A stretch of DNA of 64,000 nucleotides from an uncultured Bacteroides sp. (lineage in GTDB: Bacteria; Bacteroidota; Bacteroidia; Bacteroidales; Bacteroidaceae): contig NZ_OY782578.1 in assembly GCF_963677945.1 (NCBI RefSeq), positions 3,935,258 to 3,999,257 on the forward strand, given 5' to 3'. Position 1 is the first letter of the stretch. Every line of letters starts with the position of its first letter. This document shows, in pieces, positions 1 to 8,917 of the stretch. The notes beneath the pieces were generated by a model that saw only the letters and a program-made list of their open reading frames with translations, did not search any database and had not been told where the DNA came from. The translations under genes were made by a program, and so were the position numbers.

Positions 1-1
1 T

Positions 2-1330
2 CGCTGGTATGATTATTACCGCGAACGACCAGGAACCGGCGAAAGAGTAAGCTCTGGTGGAGTAAATATTGTTTTTTCTGATACAAATACACACTTCCGT
101 GGAGAAGAAAACTATCGTCGAAGCGGTGAAGTCGATGCCATGAGATTACCAAAAGATGGTTTCTTTGCGCATCAGGTTATGTGGGATGGATGGGTTGATG
201 TAGAAAAAGCTCACACACACATTATTGGTCATTGGAACTATACTCCACAGGTTAAAAAAGATATTTATGTTGCTTCTTCCGGAAACAAAGTAGAATTGAT
301 TTTGAATGGCAAATCTTTGGGCTATGGCGAGCAAAGCTATCAATTCCTTTTCACATTTAAGAATGTACAATGGGAAGCAGGTAACCTGATTGCTATTTCT
401 TATGATAAAGATGGAAAAGAAATCAGTCGTGATGAACTTCACACAGCAGGCGCTCCTTATGCTATCCATATGAAGAGTTATCAAAGTCCCGACGGACTAA
501 TTGCTAATGGCGCCGACATGGCTTTAGTTGAATTTGAAGTTGTAGACAAAGATGGTAACAGATGTCCTACTTCCAACAACCTGATTTCTTTCAATATGAA
601 TGGGCCTGCAGAGTGGCGCGGAGGTATTGCACAAGGAAAAGACAATTATATTCTGGCAAAAGAACTTCCGGTGGAATGTGGAGTGAACCGTATTTTAATC
701 CGTACATTAACAGATGCTGGTCAGATTAATATCACAGCCTCATCAGCCGGATTACAAACAGCTTCTATTGCTTTAACTTCTAAAGCAATGAAACAAGAGA
801 ATGGTTTATCAGCGTATTTCCAGGGAGAAAAGCTCCCCTCCTACCTTGAAAGAGGAGAAACACCTTCTACTCCTTCATTTACCGTAAGCAGAATTCCTAT
901 GCATATTGTAAAGGCTACTGCCGGAAGTAACGAAGATAAAGCAAGTTTCTGCTATGATGATAATGAAGAATCTGAATGGGCAAGTAGCGGCAAACAAGGA
1001 GAAAACTGGATTGCTTATGAATTAGAACGTAATGATACAATTTCTGAACTAGTATTCAAATTGAATGGCTGGAGAAACAAGACCTACCCTATTCGTATTA
1101 CTATTGATGGTAAGGAAGTATTCAAAGGAGACACAGAAAAAAGTCTTGGATATATAACAATTCCTATCAATCCTACTTACGGAAAAGTTGTTAAGGTTGA
1201 ACTTACCGGAGAAAACAAGGAACAAGATGCATATAATATTGTAGAGATTACCGGAAAGAAAGAAATTAAAGAACAAGGAAAATCAAGCAATAGATTAGGC
1301 ATTATTGAAATTGAAGTATATAAAAAATAA
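2..1330 (+). CDS. Glycoside hydrolase family 2 (beta-galactosidase-like), C-terminal part, 5' truncated by window
   Basis: The reading frame is open from base 2, so this is the C-terminal ~442 residues of a larger protein; the first internal ATG at 140 is not a real start. The stretch around VNIVFSDTNTHFRGEENYRR and FFAHQVMWDGWV is characteristic of the end of the catalytic barrel of Bacteroides GH2 beta-galactosidases. It is followed by a DUF4982-type beta-sandwich, an Ig-like GH2 C-terminal domain (GADMALVEFEVVDKDGN) and a final discoidin/F5-8 type C-like domain of about 140 residues (tryptophan in ESEWASSGKQGENW). The enzyme is presumably periplasmic or surface exposed and removes terminal sugars, usually beta-galactose, but the catalytic glutamates lie outside the window, so the exact specificity is unknown. 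A strong terminator follows directly. Confidence 0.85.
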   Translation, partial: RWYDYYRERPGTGERVSSGGVNIVFSDTNTHFRGEENYRRSGEVDAMRLPKDGFFAHQVMWDGWVDVEKAHTHIIGHWNYTPQVKKDIYVASSGNKVELILNGKSLGYGEQSYQFLFTFKNVQWEAGNLIAISYDKDGKEISRDELHTAGAPYAIHMKSYQSPDGLIANGADMALVEFEVVDKDGNRCPTSNNLISFNMNGPAEWRGGIAQGKDNYILAKELPVECGVNRILIRTLTDAGQINITASSAGLQTASIALTSKAMKQENGLSAYFQGEKLPSYLERGETPSTPSFTVSRIPMHIVKATAGSNEDKASFCYDDNEESEWASSGKQGENWIAYELERNDTISELVFKLNGWRNKTYPIRITIDGKEVFKGDTEKSLGYITIPINPTYGKVVKVELTGENKEQDAYNIVEITGKKEIKEQGKSSNRLGIIEIEVYKK

Positions 1331-1368
1331 CTTTTGGGGAAATAATATTTTAAATCATTTCTGAATGT

Positions 1369-1408
1369 ACGCGGAAAAGTATTCAACTACTTTTCCGCGT
1401 TTTTTTTA
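1369..1408 (+). terminator. Rho-independent terminator after the GH2 gene
   Basis: A perfect 12-bp stem (ACGCGGAAAAGT, 1369-1380, with its complement at 1389-1400) and an 8-nt loop are followed by seven T (1401-1407). Confidence 0.9.
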
Positions 1409-1531
1409 GGGTACATAATTAAAACAGATAAAATTTCTTTCATTTTCCTATCAATTCAGAGTTTTTTCAAAAAACAAACTATTCTATTCTCAATTATTTT
1501 CTATTAAAAATCTCTTTTAACATGATATCGC

Positions 1532-1562
1532 TTGTAATCTATCATAAAATAGCATAGATTTG
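1532..1562 (+). promoter_or_regulatory. Bacteroides-type promoter of the thioredoxin-ApbE operon
   Basis: TTG at 1532-1534, 20 bp, then TAGATTTG at 1555-1562 fits the Bacteroides sigma-ABfr consensus (-33 TTTG / -7 TAnnTTTG). Transcription would start near 1569, giving a leader of about 80 nt. The rest of the 1409-1651 gap is AT-rich with no ORF. Confidence 0.65.
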
Positions 1563-1651
1563 TGTCCGTCGGAAAATAGTTATCGAGTAAAATAAATTCC
1601 GATTTCTTATTTATTATCTTCTCTAGTTCATCTATATAAATTATTTAAGTT

Positions 1652-2092
1652 ATGGTTAAAAAGATATTTCTCATTCTAGGCATAATACTTGTATCAACCT
1701 ATGCTAAAGCACAAGTATATAACATTAATGAAGCTGAGATGTTAGCAAAAAAGGAAAACAAGCTGATCTTGATAAAATTCTCGGGATCTGATTGGTGTGG
1801 CCCATGTATTTTATTCAAGAAAACAATTTTCGATACCCCCGAATTCAAATCGTTTGCTGATAAGAATTTAGTATTACTTATTGCTGACTTTCCTCGTCAG
1901 AAAAAAAATCAACTGCCAAAAGATCAACAGGAACTGAATGATAAATTAGCAGAAACGTATGATCCAGAAGGATCTTTTCCCTTTCTGGTATTGACTGATG
2001 CAAGTGGGAAGAGCCTAAAAAATTGGAATGGATTTGATAAGAAAAACACTGTGAACGATTATATAAAAGACATTAGTTGCTATTTAAAATAA
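1652..2092 (+). CDS. Exported thioredoxin-fold protein
   Basis: This 146-residue protein has an N-terminal signal peptide (about residues 1-20, ending AKAQ) and a thioredoxin active site in GSDWCGPC near residues 45-52. The CGPC pair and the FPFLVLTDASGK segment, which carries the cis-proline region, match the DUF255/thioredoxin_7 group of periplasmic disulfide reductases. It opens an operon: apbE starts 7 bp downstream, followed by DUF4266 and DUF3570 genes. The context suggests a role in keeping cysteine-containing partners of an extracytoplasmic redox system reduced, for example the Cys-rich tail of the DUF4266 lipoprotein; that link is inference. Expression is probably driven by the promoter at 1532-1562. 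Confidence 0.85.
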   Translation: MVKKIFLILGIILVSTYAKAQVYNINEAEMLAKKENKLILIKFSGSDWCGPCILFKKTIFDTPEFKSFADKNLVLLIADFPRQKKNQLPKDQQELNDKLAETYDPEGSFPFLVLTDASGKSLKNWNGFDKKNTVNDYIKDISCYLK

Positions 2093-2099
2093 TCAGAGA

Positions 2100-3026
2100 A
2101 TGATTCTTGTAAAGGTACAAACCAAGCTAATGGGTAATCAGTTCGAATTCCTGGCATTGAGTGAAAATGAAAAGCTAGGAAATGAGCAGATAGCTTGTGG
2201 CATTGACGAAGTAAAACGTATAGAACGACTGCTAACTACTTATAGTGACGACAGCATAACGAATGAAGTAAACCGAAACGCCGGAATAAAACCAGTTGAA
2301 GTTCCTGATGAGTTTTTTAATTTAGTATACAGAGCACAAAAAATATCAGCACTTACTCAGGGATACTTTGATCTTTCTTATGGTTCTCTTGATAAAAACT
2401 TCTGGAACTTTAATGAATCAATGACTAAGTTACCAAGTATACAGGAAGCTAAAAAGTCGGTACATCTTATAGATTATAGGAATATATTGCTCGATAATAA
2501 TGACAGAACTGTATTTCTTAAAAACAAAGGTATGCGTATTGGTTTTGGAGGTATTGGTAAAGGATATGCCGCCGATTGTGCCAAACGCGTAATGCTGGAA
2601 GCTGGTGTTAATAATGGTATTGTCAGTGCATCCGGCGACTTAAACGCCTGGGGGTATCAGGAAGATGGTTCTCCGTGGACAGTAGGTATAGCTAATCCTA
2701 ATCTAAAGCAGACTTATTTTTCTTCATTGAATATTACTAATAAGTCAATTGCAACATCTGGGAATTATGAGAAATTCGTAATGATCGACAATCAATTATA
2801 TTCTCATACTATAAACCCCAAAACAGGCTACCCGATAAAAGGAATAAAAAGTGTAACAATAATAACTTCTAATGCTGAATTGGCTGATGCAATGGCTACA
2901 CCGGTAAGCATTCTTGGGGTTAATCAGGGATTAAATCTTATCAATCAGTTAAACGGTATTGAATGTATTCTGGTTGATGATAATAATAAGCTATTTCTCT
3001 CTAAAAATATTAAAATTGTAGAATGA
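2100..3026 (+). CDS. apbE: FAD:protein FMN transferase (ApbE family)
   Basis: ApbE enzymes cleave FAD and attach FMN covalently to Ser/Thr of target proteins outside the cytoplasm. This 308-residue protein has the family signatures: GGIGKGYAADCAK (about residues 150-162), SASGDLNAWG for FAD and metal binding, and HTINPKTGYP near residue 240 with the flavin- and Mg-contacting His and Thr. The start MILVKVQTKLMGNQFEF places the usual LMG.. motif at the very N-terminus, so there is no obvious signal peptide; either the protein stays inside or the true start differs. It sits 7 bp after the thioredoxin-like gene and overlaps the next gene by 4 bp (ATGA), indicating translational coupling. Confidence 0.92.
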   Translation: MILVKVQTKLMGNQFEFLALSENEKLGNEQIACGIDEVKRIERLLTTYSDDSITNEVNRNAGIKPVEVPDEFFNLVYRAQKISALTQGYFDLSYGSLDKNFWNFNESMTKLPSIQEAKKSVHLIDYRNILLDNNDRTVFLKNKGMRIGFGGIGKGYAADCAKRVMLEAGVNNGIVSASGDLNAWGYQEDGSPWTVGIANPNLKQTYFSSLNITNKSIATSGNYEKFVMIDNQLYSHTINPKTGYPIKGIKSVTIITSNAELADAMATPVSILGVNQGLNLINQLNGIECILVDDNNKLFLSKNIKIVE

Positions 3027-3241
3027 AAAAGAAACTATTCTTTTTAGTATTAGTGTGTAGCACATTAATACTTCCATCCTGTAAAACGGTAAAACCTTTT
3101 CAGAAATCAAGAATCAATGATGCAGAGATGAGCCTTTCAAGTCGCAAAATTGAGAAATATGAAAGTAACTTCTTGCTTTATAGAGAGGGTGCATCAGGTG
3201 GTAATGGAGGTAGAACAGGCGGCGGTTGTGGCTGTAATTAA
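3023..3241 (+). CDS. DUF4266-type small lipoprotein
   Basis: This 72-residue protein begins with a lipoprotein signal ending LILPSC (lipobox Cys near residue 20) and ends in a Gly/Cys-rich tail (GGNGGRTGGGCGCN). That architecture and its position between apbE and a DUF3570 gene match DUF4266. The conserved middle, ..KSRINDAEMSL.., contains serines that could in principle accept FMN, but no classic flavinylation motif is evident, so the biochemical role is unknown. It overlaps apbE by 4 bp and lies 14 bp before the DUF3570 gene, which has a strong Shine-Dalgarno (AAGGAGG). Confidence 0.8.
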   Translation: MKKKLFFLVLVCSTLILPSCKTVKPFQKSRINDAEMSLSSRKIEKYESNFLLYREGASGGNGGRTGGGCGCN

Positions 3242-3255
3242 AAGAAGGAGGTAAA

Positions 3256-4479
3256 ATGAAAAAGATTGTTATAACAGTAGCAGCACTAATGCTGTTTATG
3301 AATATTACAAAGGCACAAACAGATAGCACGAAGTATAGAAAATTAAAGATTGATGAGGTTAACTTCTTAACTAGTTATTATCACCAGAACGGAAATAATT
3401 CGGCAGTCACCGGTGGTATTGGTAGTGAAAGACTTGACGAATCGGGTAATTCAATTGACCTCCAACTGAGCAAATTCGACAAAAGAAATAATAAACATAT
3501 TTTTGGAATCGAACTGGGAGTCGATGTTTATAGCTCTGCTTCTTCAGATCAGATCGACTTAAACACCATTGTTACATCTGCATCTTCACATGCTGTTTCT
3601 CATGCATCTAGTGGTGATGTACGCGTTTCTCCTTCGGTAAGTTATTTATTTGAAAACACAAAACATAATTATTCACTTGGAGGAGGACTTTCCTTTTCAA
3701 ACGAATTCGACTATACTTCCATAGGAGGTAATGTTCTGTTTTCAAAGAGTACACAAGATAAGAATACAGAATTCTCGGCTAAAGCCTCAGTCTTTCTGGA
3801 TACCTGGAAGGTAATATTACCTGCGGAACTACGTCCTACCAGTCCAAATCTTAAATACAATCAGGGAGATAATGCTCCTCGCAATTCGTATAATCTTTCA
3901 TTGGGGCTTGCTCAGGTTATCAATCAGCGACTGCAAATGTCGTTGCTTACAGATATCGGTTACCAGAAAGGATTACTGGGAACAGCTTACCAACGTGTTT
4001 ACTTTGGAGACAACGGGAATAATGCTTATTCTGAAAAATTACCCGATAACAGATTTAAGTTGCCTATTGGCCTGCGGGCAAATTACTTCTTAGGAGATAA
4101 ATTTATTTTGCGAGGATTTTATCGTTACTATACAGATAGTTGGAAACTCACTGCTCACACAGCAGAGTTAGAGATTCCATACAAAATAACTCCTTTTATT
4201 TCTATCGCTCCGTTCTATAGATATTATCGTCAGTCGGGCATTGAATATTTCAAACCTTACAAGGAGCACATGTTAGCTGATAATGAGTCATATTACACAA
4301 GTGATTTCGACTTATCTAAATTTACCAGTAATCTTTTTGGGGTAAACTTTCGTGTAACGTCTGCCAACGGAATATTTGGAATTAAACGACTTAATACTAT
4401 TGAGATGAGGTATAGTTACTACGACCGTAGCACTAAATTAACATCTCATTCAATAAGTCTGGCTCTTAAGTTTAAGTAA
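3256..4479 (+). CDS. DUF3570 family predicted outer-membrane beta-barrel
   Basis: This 407-residue protein has a signal peptide (residues 1-20, ending TKAQ), many alternating amphipathic strands rich in Tyr/Phe/Ser, and a C-terminus ending in SLALKFK, as expected of an outer-membrane barrel. The order thioredoxin-like, ApbE, DUF4266, DUF3570 recurs in Bacteroidetes and Proteobacteria and suggests that the four proteins work together at the cell envelope. A motif with several Ser/Thr/Asp in YNLSLGLAQVINQRLQMSL follows a family-conserved region. The function is unknown. The strong AAGGAGG ribosome site at 3244-3250 supports the start, and a terminator follows. Confidence 0.8.
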   Translation: MKKIVITVAALMLFMNITKAQTDSTKYRKLKIDEVNFLTSYYHQNGNNSAVTGGIGSERLDESGNSIDLQLSKFDKRNNKHIFGIELGVDVYSSASSDQIDLNTIVTSASSHAVSHASSGDVRVSPSVSYLFENTKHNYSLGGGLSFSNEFDYTSIGGNVLFSKSTQDKNTEFSAKASVFLDTWKVILPAELRPTSPNLKYNQGDNAPRNSYNLSLGLAQVINQRLQMSLLTDIGYQKGLLGTAYQRVYFGDNGNNAYSEKLPDNRFKLPIGLRANYFLGDKFILRGFYRYYTDSWKLTAHTAELEIPYKITPFISIAPFYRYYRQSGIEYFKPYKEHMLADNESYYTSDFDLSKFTSNLFGVNFRVTSANGIFGIKRLNTIEMRYSYYDRSTKLTSHSISLALKFK

Positions 4480-4530
4480 TGCTTAATAAAGACTTCTCCG
4501 GTAATTAACACAAAACAGAAATCAATATAT

Positions 4531-4575
4531 AAGGCTGCTTCCAGATATACAAAAGGAAGCAGCCTTTGCTATTTT
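4531..4575 (+). terminator. Terminator of the ApbE/DUF3570 operon
   Basis: A perfect 12-bp stem (AAGGCTGCTTCC at 4531-4542, complement 4555-4566) is followed by a T-rich run (TTGCTATTTTATTT). Confidence 0.88.
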
Positions 4576-4935
4576 ATTTAAATCGCATCTAATGATCAAC
4601 ACCCAAAATAATAAAAAACTATTTTCATCCATCACTCTCTCACCAATAAACGCATTATCACCTGAATATCAAATAACTATTCCGTATAAAACAGAAATCA
4701 TCCCTCACTCATCAGTCACTTCATCTATCACTTTTCAGGTCATCCCTCACATTTTCAAGCCAACATTATACAATTCGCAACTGTAATCTGGTCGTAAGAA
4801 GAATCAAGGTTTGAAAATGACAAACCAACATCATACAATTCGTGGTTTGTTTTCCGATTCGTCTTTATCTTCTGACTCTTTTTTTAAGGCAAACACTACG
4901 CCATTTGCTGCCTCTGCCTCATAAACTAAATAAGT
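4576..4935. other. Gene-poor stretch with short imperfect repeats and one possible 35-codon ORF
   Basis: No convincing gene is seen. The motif CATCCCTCAC occurs at about 4699 and 4741, and a ~20-bp motif (CCAACATTATACAATTCG / CCAACATCATACAATTCG) occurs near 4752 and 4826. On the minus strand an ATG at 4938 opens a 35-residue frame (start MTYLVYEAEAANGVV, stop at 4831). It could be a remnant of a gene tail and lacks a clear ribosome site. The plus-strand frame 4592-4786 has no coding character. Confidence 0.4.
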
Positions 4936-5057
4936 CATAAATCACTTTTTAAGCCTTCCATCCTATAAACAAAAAGAAAGCTGCACCCTTATTCTCGGGA
5001 ACAGCCTTCTTTATACTTCTTTTAATTCCTTATGAGATAAAAAGCTATCTCACTGCT

Positions 5058-5159
5058 TATGCCAGAATATTCTTATTTATCTTACTGATAATTTCATCAT
5101 TGGTCAGATTGTTTGTATCCAAACCTTTGCTTTTACCATTATATGGCTTATACCTACCC
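5058..5159 (-). pseudogene. Relic of a GT9 glycosyltransferase 3' end
   Basis: This is the coding part of the left duplicate: about 34 C-terminal codons ending in ..NILA and the same TAA stop as the intact neighbour, with no upstream gene body. Substitutions between the two copies show that the duplication is not recent. It may be a leftover of a second GT9 gene removed by deletion. Confidence 0.75.
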
Positions 5160-5194
5160 TTAACCAGCCATAAATCACTTTTTTAAGCCTTCCA

Positions 5195-5243
5195 TCCTAT
5201 AAACAGAAAGAAGGCTGCACCCTTATTACCGGGAACAGCCTTC
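5195..5243 (-). terminator. Terminator of the GT9 gene
   Basis: The stem GAAGGCTG (5210-5217) with CAGCCTTC (5236-5243) encloses an inner CCC/GGG pair. Read on the minus strand it is followed by a T-rich run (TTTCTGTTT). A near-copy lies in the left duplicate at about 4978-5011. Confidence 0.75.
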
Positions 5244-5290
5244 ATTCTGATTATTTTAAGTCCTTTTAAGATGAAAATCTACCTCATTGC

Positions 5291-6385
5291 TTACGCCAGA
5301 ATATTCTTATTTATTTCACTGATAATTTCATCATTGGTCAGATTGTTTGTATTCAAACCTTTGCTTTTACCATTATATGGCTCATACCTGCCTATGCTGG
5401 TAACAGAGAACAAACCAATAACAGGAGTTTGTGCGGCACTAGCCAAGTGCATCACACCACCATCCGCACTGATAAAGACTTCGGTATTTGCTATTACAGC
5501 AGCCATTTCACGAATATCTTTACTGTACAGTGAAGGCTCTTTAAATAATATCTGCGAAACATTCTCTACCGGAAGGATTTCAAGAATATTAAATTCAGGA
5601 TATTCTGATTTTAATCGTTTATGAAATTCCAGCCACCAAGCTTCATCGTAACATTTTGAACCCGTAGCATAGGTATATATACTAATTGTTTTCTTATTTT
5701 TATGAGTAACCAGCTTATCCAGCAATTCTTTACCGGTCGCAATTTCCGAAGAGCTTAGTTTTATATTTAAGGATGGAATTTCATTGTAATCACAACTAAC
5801 TCCAAGCTTAGACAGACAATAACGGAAATTATAAACCGGATTCTTTGCTATATGCTGATAATCGCTATACTTCTGCTGTAATTCTTCCACATCGTCACCG
5901 TAAAACTTATATTTACCTCTGGCAAATTTAGTAAGCAATCGTCCCGATGAAGAATTGGGAACTACATTTATCACGATATCATAATATTCTTTTCTAATGC
6001 TCAGCCAACCTTTTATGTATTGAAGCAGTTGTTTGAAATGCTGTTTGGGCAATCGAAGAATATGATCTATGTTTTTATAGTTTTGAAATATAATAGGAGC
6101 CACATTTCCCTTTACGAACAAATCTATTTTTGCATCCGGAAAGAAATTGGTTACATCCTCAACAATAGGAGTTATTAATAACTGATTACCCAGTCGGTGG
6201 TTAGGTCGGACAATGAGCACCCTCTTTATATCAGCCTTATTCAATTTACCTCCATTTGCACTCAAAGAAGTACCAACATTCTTTGTTAATCCCTGCAAAA
6301 CTGTTCTTTTTACGCTATTGATGTTTTTTAAAACACTCATTTTTCTATTTATTGATTGTGTTGTATATTTTATTTTCAGCGCCAA
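5291..6385 (-). CDS. Glycosyltransferase family 9 protein
   Basis: This 364-residue protein resembles heptosyltransferase-type GT9 enzymes, which build lipopolysaccharide or related glycans in the cytoplasm from nucleotide sugars. The N-terminal Rossmann part has VLIVRPNHRLGNQLLITP (about residues 56-73), the GT9 acceptor-side motif. The C-terminal part carries the nucleotide-binding signature ISADGGVMHLASAAQTPVIG (near residues 305-325) with the conserved D-x-G..H. The length is normal. It stands alone between a terminator and the dnaK gene on the same strand. Acceptor and donor cannot be told from sequence. Its 3' end is duplicated downstream. Confidence 0.9.
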   Translation of the reverse strand: MALKIKYTTQSINRKMSVLKNINSVKRTVLQGLTKNVGTSLSANGGKLNKADIKRVLIVRPNHRLGNQLLITPIVEDVTNFFPDAKIDLFVKGNVAPIIFQNYKNIDHILRLPKQHFKQLLQYIKGWLSIRKEYYDIVINVVPNSSSGRLLTKFARGKYKFYGDDVEELQQKYSDYQHIAKNPVYNFRYCLSKLGVSCDYNEIPSLNIKLSSSEIATGKELLDKLVTHKNKKTISIYTYATGSKCYDEAWWLEFHKRLKSEYPEFNILEILPVENVSQILFKEPSLYSKDIREMAAVIANTEVFISADGGVMHLASAAQTPVIGLFSVTSIGRYEPYNGKSKGLNTNNLTNDEIISEINKNILA

Positions 6386-6407
6386 AGCTAATGATTAATT
6401 TCTTATA

Positions 6408-6450
6408 TAAAAACAAAAAGCCGCTGTAAATTCACCATTTACAGCGGCTT
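6408..6450 (-). terminator. dnaK terminator
   Basis: A perfect 13-bp stem AAGCCGCTGTAAA (6418-6430) / TTTACAGCGGCTT (6438-6450) is followed on the minus strand by a T-rich run (TTTTGTTTTT). Confidence 0.9.
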
Positions 6451-6485
6451 AATTTATGAATGCATATTGCTCTGTAGAGCAGTAA

Positions 6486-8408
6486 TTATTTTACTTCTTC
6501 AAAATCAGCATCCTGAACATTTTCTCCCTGATGTTTGTCAGAACCACCTTGTGCACCTGCACCGGCATTCATGTCAGGACCAGCTTGCTCTGCACCTGGT
6601 TGACCAGCACCCTGAGCATACATTTGTTCGCTTGCAGCCTGGAATACTTTGTTCAATTCTGCTGTTGCAGCATCGATACCAGCAATGTCCTGAGCCTTGT
6701 GAGCTTCTTTCAGTTTAGCAAGAGCAGCTTCAATAGGAGCTTTCTTGTCAGCAGGAAGTTTGTCGCCAAGTTCTTCAAGTTGCTTTTCTGTCTGGAAGAT
6801 CATGCTATCAGCCTGATTCAACTTGTCAATCTTTTCACGTTCTTGCTTATCTGCTTCAGCATTTGCTTCAGCTTCAGCTTTCATACGATCAATTTCGTCT
6901 TTGCTCAAACCACTTGAAGCTTCGATACGGATTGTTTGTTCCTTACCTGTAGCTTTATCTTTAGCTGTTACTTTCAGGATACCATTCGCATCGATATCGA
7001 AAGCAACTTCAATCTGAGGAATACCACGACGAGCCGGAGCGATACCTGAAAGGTTGAACTGACCAATTGACTTGTTCTGACTTGCCATTGGACGTTCTCC
7101 CTGAAGTACGTGGATAGTTACTTCACTTTGGTTATCGGCTGCAGTAGAGAATACTTCACTCTTCTTGCAAGGGATAGTTGTATTTGCATCGATCAATTTA
7201 GTCATTACACCACCTAATGTTTCAATACCCATTGAAAGTGGAGTAACATCCAAAAGAACTACGCCTTTAATTTCGTCTGTTAATACAGCACCTTGAACTG
7301 CTGCACCAATAGCAACTACTTCATCAGGGTTTACACCTTTAGAAGGAGCTTTTCCAAAGAATTTCTCAACAAGATCCTGAACAGCTGGAATACGAGTAGA
7401 ACCACCTACAAGGATAACTTCGTCGATATCTGAGTTACTTAATCCTGCAGCATCCATTGCTTTACGGCAAGGTTCAACGCAAGCCTGAATCAAGCTATGT
7501 GCAAGTGATTCGAATTTAGCACGGCTCAATGTTTTAACCAAGTGCTTTGGCACACCTGCAACTGGCATAATGTATGGCAAGTTGATTTCAGTTGTTGTAG
7601 TTGAAGAAAGTTCAATTTTTGCTTTTTCAGCAGCTTCCTTCAAACGCTGAAGAGCCATTGGATCCTGACGTAAGTCTACTCCTTCATCATTCTTAAATTC
7701 ATCAGCCAACCAGTCGATAATTACCTGGTCGAAATCGTCACCACCAAGGTGAGTATCACCGTTAGTTGAAAGAACTTCGAATACACCGCCACCGAATTCA
7801 AGGATAGAGATATCGAATGTACCACCACCTAAGTCGAATACGGCGATCTTCATATCTTTGTGAGCTTTGTCAAGACCATAAGCCAAAGCTGCAGCAGTTG
7901 GTTCGTTTACAATACGTTTAACTTCCAGACCGGCAATCTGTCCGGCTTCTTTTGTAGCCTGACGTTGAGAGTCGCTAAAGTATGCAGGAACTGTGATAAC
8001 AGCTTCAGTAACTTCTTGTCCAAGGTAATCTTCTGCAGTTTTTTTCATTTTCTGAAGAATCATTGCAGAAATTTCCTGTGGAGTATAAAGACGTCCGTCA
8101 ATATCAACACGTGGAGTATTATTGTCGCCTTTTACAACGTTGTAAGGAACACGTGCAACTTCTTTTTGTACCTGATCCCAGTTCTCACCCATAAAACGTT
8201 TGATAGAGAATACCGTACGTTTTGCGTTTGTTACAGCCTGACGTTTTGCAGGATCACCTACTTTACGTTCGCCACCGTCTACAAATGCAACAATAGAAGG
8301 AGTTGTACGTTTACCTTCGCTGTTTGCTATTACTACAGGCTCGTTTCCTTCGAATACAGAAACACAAGAGTTTGTTGTTCCTAAGTCAATTCCAATAATT
8401 TTTCCCAT
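6486..8408 (-). CDS. dnaK: Chaperone DnaK (Hsp70)
   Basis: DnaK is the ATP-dependent cytosolic Hsp70 that binds exposed hydrophobic segments and refolds proteins with DnaJ and GrpE. This full-length 640-residue protein has the ATPase motif [11 protein letters not shown] at residues 5-15, [13 protein letters not shown] (about 190-202) and [10 protein letters not shown] (about 335-345). The substrate-binding domain and helical lid follow, then a Gly/Ala/Gln-rich tail ending in DADFEEVK, the charged terminus typical of DnaK. dnaJ and grpE are not adjacent. No CIRCE element is visible upstream; candidate control elements are listed separately. It is a single-gene unit ending in a strong terminator. 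Confidence 0.98.
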   Translation of the reverse strand: MGKIIGIDLGTTNSCVSVFEGNEPVVIANSEGKRTTPSIVAFVDGGERKVGDPAKRQAVTNAKRTVFSIKRFMGENWDQVQKEVARVPYNVVKGDNNTPRVDIDGRLYTPQEISAMILQKMKKTAEDYLGQEVTEAVITVPAYFSDSQRQATKEAGQIAGLEVKRIVNEPTAAALAYGLDKAHKDMKIAVFDLGGGTFDISILEFGGGVFEVLSTNGDTHLGGDDFDQVIIDWLADEFKNDEGVDLRQDPMALQRLKEAAEKAKIELSSTTTTEINLPYIMPVAGVPKHLVKTLSRAKFESLAHSLIQACVEPCRKAMDAAGLSNSDIDEVILVGGSTRIPAVQDLVEKFFGKAPSKGVNPDEVVAIGAAVQGAVLTDEIKGVVLLDVTPLSMGIETLGGVMTKLIDANTTIPCKKSEVFSTAADNQSEVTIHVLQGERPMASQNKSIGQFNLSGIAPARRGIPQIEVAFDIDANGILKVTAKDKATGKEQTIRIEASSGLSKDEIDRMKAEAEANAEADKQEREKIDKLNQADSMIFQTEKQLEELGDKLPADKKAPIEAALAKLKEAHKAQDIAGIDAATAELNKVFQAASEQMYAQGAGQPGAEQAGPDMNAGAGAQGGSDKHQGENVQDADFEEVK

Positions 8409-8506
8409 GATTGTTATTTTGTTTTTTAATTATTATTCTATTTAATGTTGTCGATTGCTCTCTAACGTTGTTTTCGTATATGGAGCAGCCATACGCCAAT
8501 TAAGAA

Positions 8507-8613
8507 ACAAACGTCGTGCCAAAAACAAAAATCTTATAGAAACTTTTATGGCATGACAGTTATGTTTGCTATTTTATTGGGGATTCTGACAGAATTACTG
8601 CCGTTATGTCAGA
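8507..8613 (-). promoter_or_regulatory. Candidate dnaK promoter/operator elements
   Basis: Read on the minus strand, 8522-8507 is TTGGCACGACGTTTGT, close to a sigma-54-like GG-N10-G spacing and similar to TTGGCAAATCTTTTGG upstream of clpB. Further upstream, TCTGACA (8585-8591) and TGTCAGA (8607-8613) form an inverted repeat with 15-bp spacing, and two more TGACAG copies lie at about 8554 and 8628. No good TAnnTTTG box was found for dnaK. The role is inference. The remaining gap to 8888 is AT-rich, with one long-range inverted repeat (TAGCAGTAC 8705-8713 / GTACTGCTA 8776-8784). Confidence 0.35.
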
Positions 8614-8888
8614 GTGCGTCATTCATTTGACAGAAAAAGCATTCTCCGATGCTTAGTATAGATAAAGAATAAGCTAGATCGATTGTTCGAAACACATTCT
8701 TAAATAGCAGTACATCTTTTTATAATAAACGCTAGACCTTTTTAATATTTAATGTAGACTATTTTTAAATTAGCCGTACTGCTAAATTAAAACATATATA
8801 ATATAATTTGTTTATCCGCCTCAGTATATCAGCTTAGGTTCCTCGAAAGAAAAGATAGCCAAATAACTTCTTTCTTTCTGCATTTTAT

Positions 8889-8896
8889 TACCTTTG
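8889..8896 (+). promoter_or_regulatory. -7 box of the metal-chelate ABC genes
   Basis: TACCTTTG matches the Bacteroides TAnnTTTG box and lies 21 bp before the start codon. A clear -33 TTTG is not seen. No cobalamin riboswitch boxes are recognisable upstream. Confidence 0.5.
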
Positions 8897-8917
8897 TCTG
8901 AGTAAAACAATAAACCG

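Larger units (their letters stand above)
4936..5392. repeat. Tandem direct duplication (two copies of ~224 bp) of the GT9 gene 3' end and terminator
   Basis: Bases 4936-5159 and 5169-5392 align along their whole length at roughly 90% identity, offset by 233 bp. Each copy holds the last ~34 codons of the minus-strand glycosyltransferase gene, its stop codon and a terminator hairpin. The right copy is the true 3' end of the gene; the left one is free-standing. Confidence 0.9.

Noticed and set aside
4592-4786. 64-codon plus-strand frame after the DUF3570 terminator
   Set aside because: Low-complexity Ser/Thr/Ile composition, no ribosome site and no similarity to known families.
7860-8384. Long frame antisense to dnaK, and similar frames opposite clpB, GH38 and GH92
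   Set aside because: They mirror the codon pattern of strongly coding genes on the other strand and have no family features.
8409-8640. CIRCE element for HrcA control of dnaK
   Set aside because: No TTAGCACTC / GAGTGCTAA pair is present.
8641-8888. Cobalamin riboswitch before the ABC binding protein
   Set aside because: None of the conserved boxes could be found; only an unrelated inverted repeat is present.
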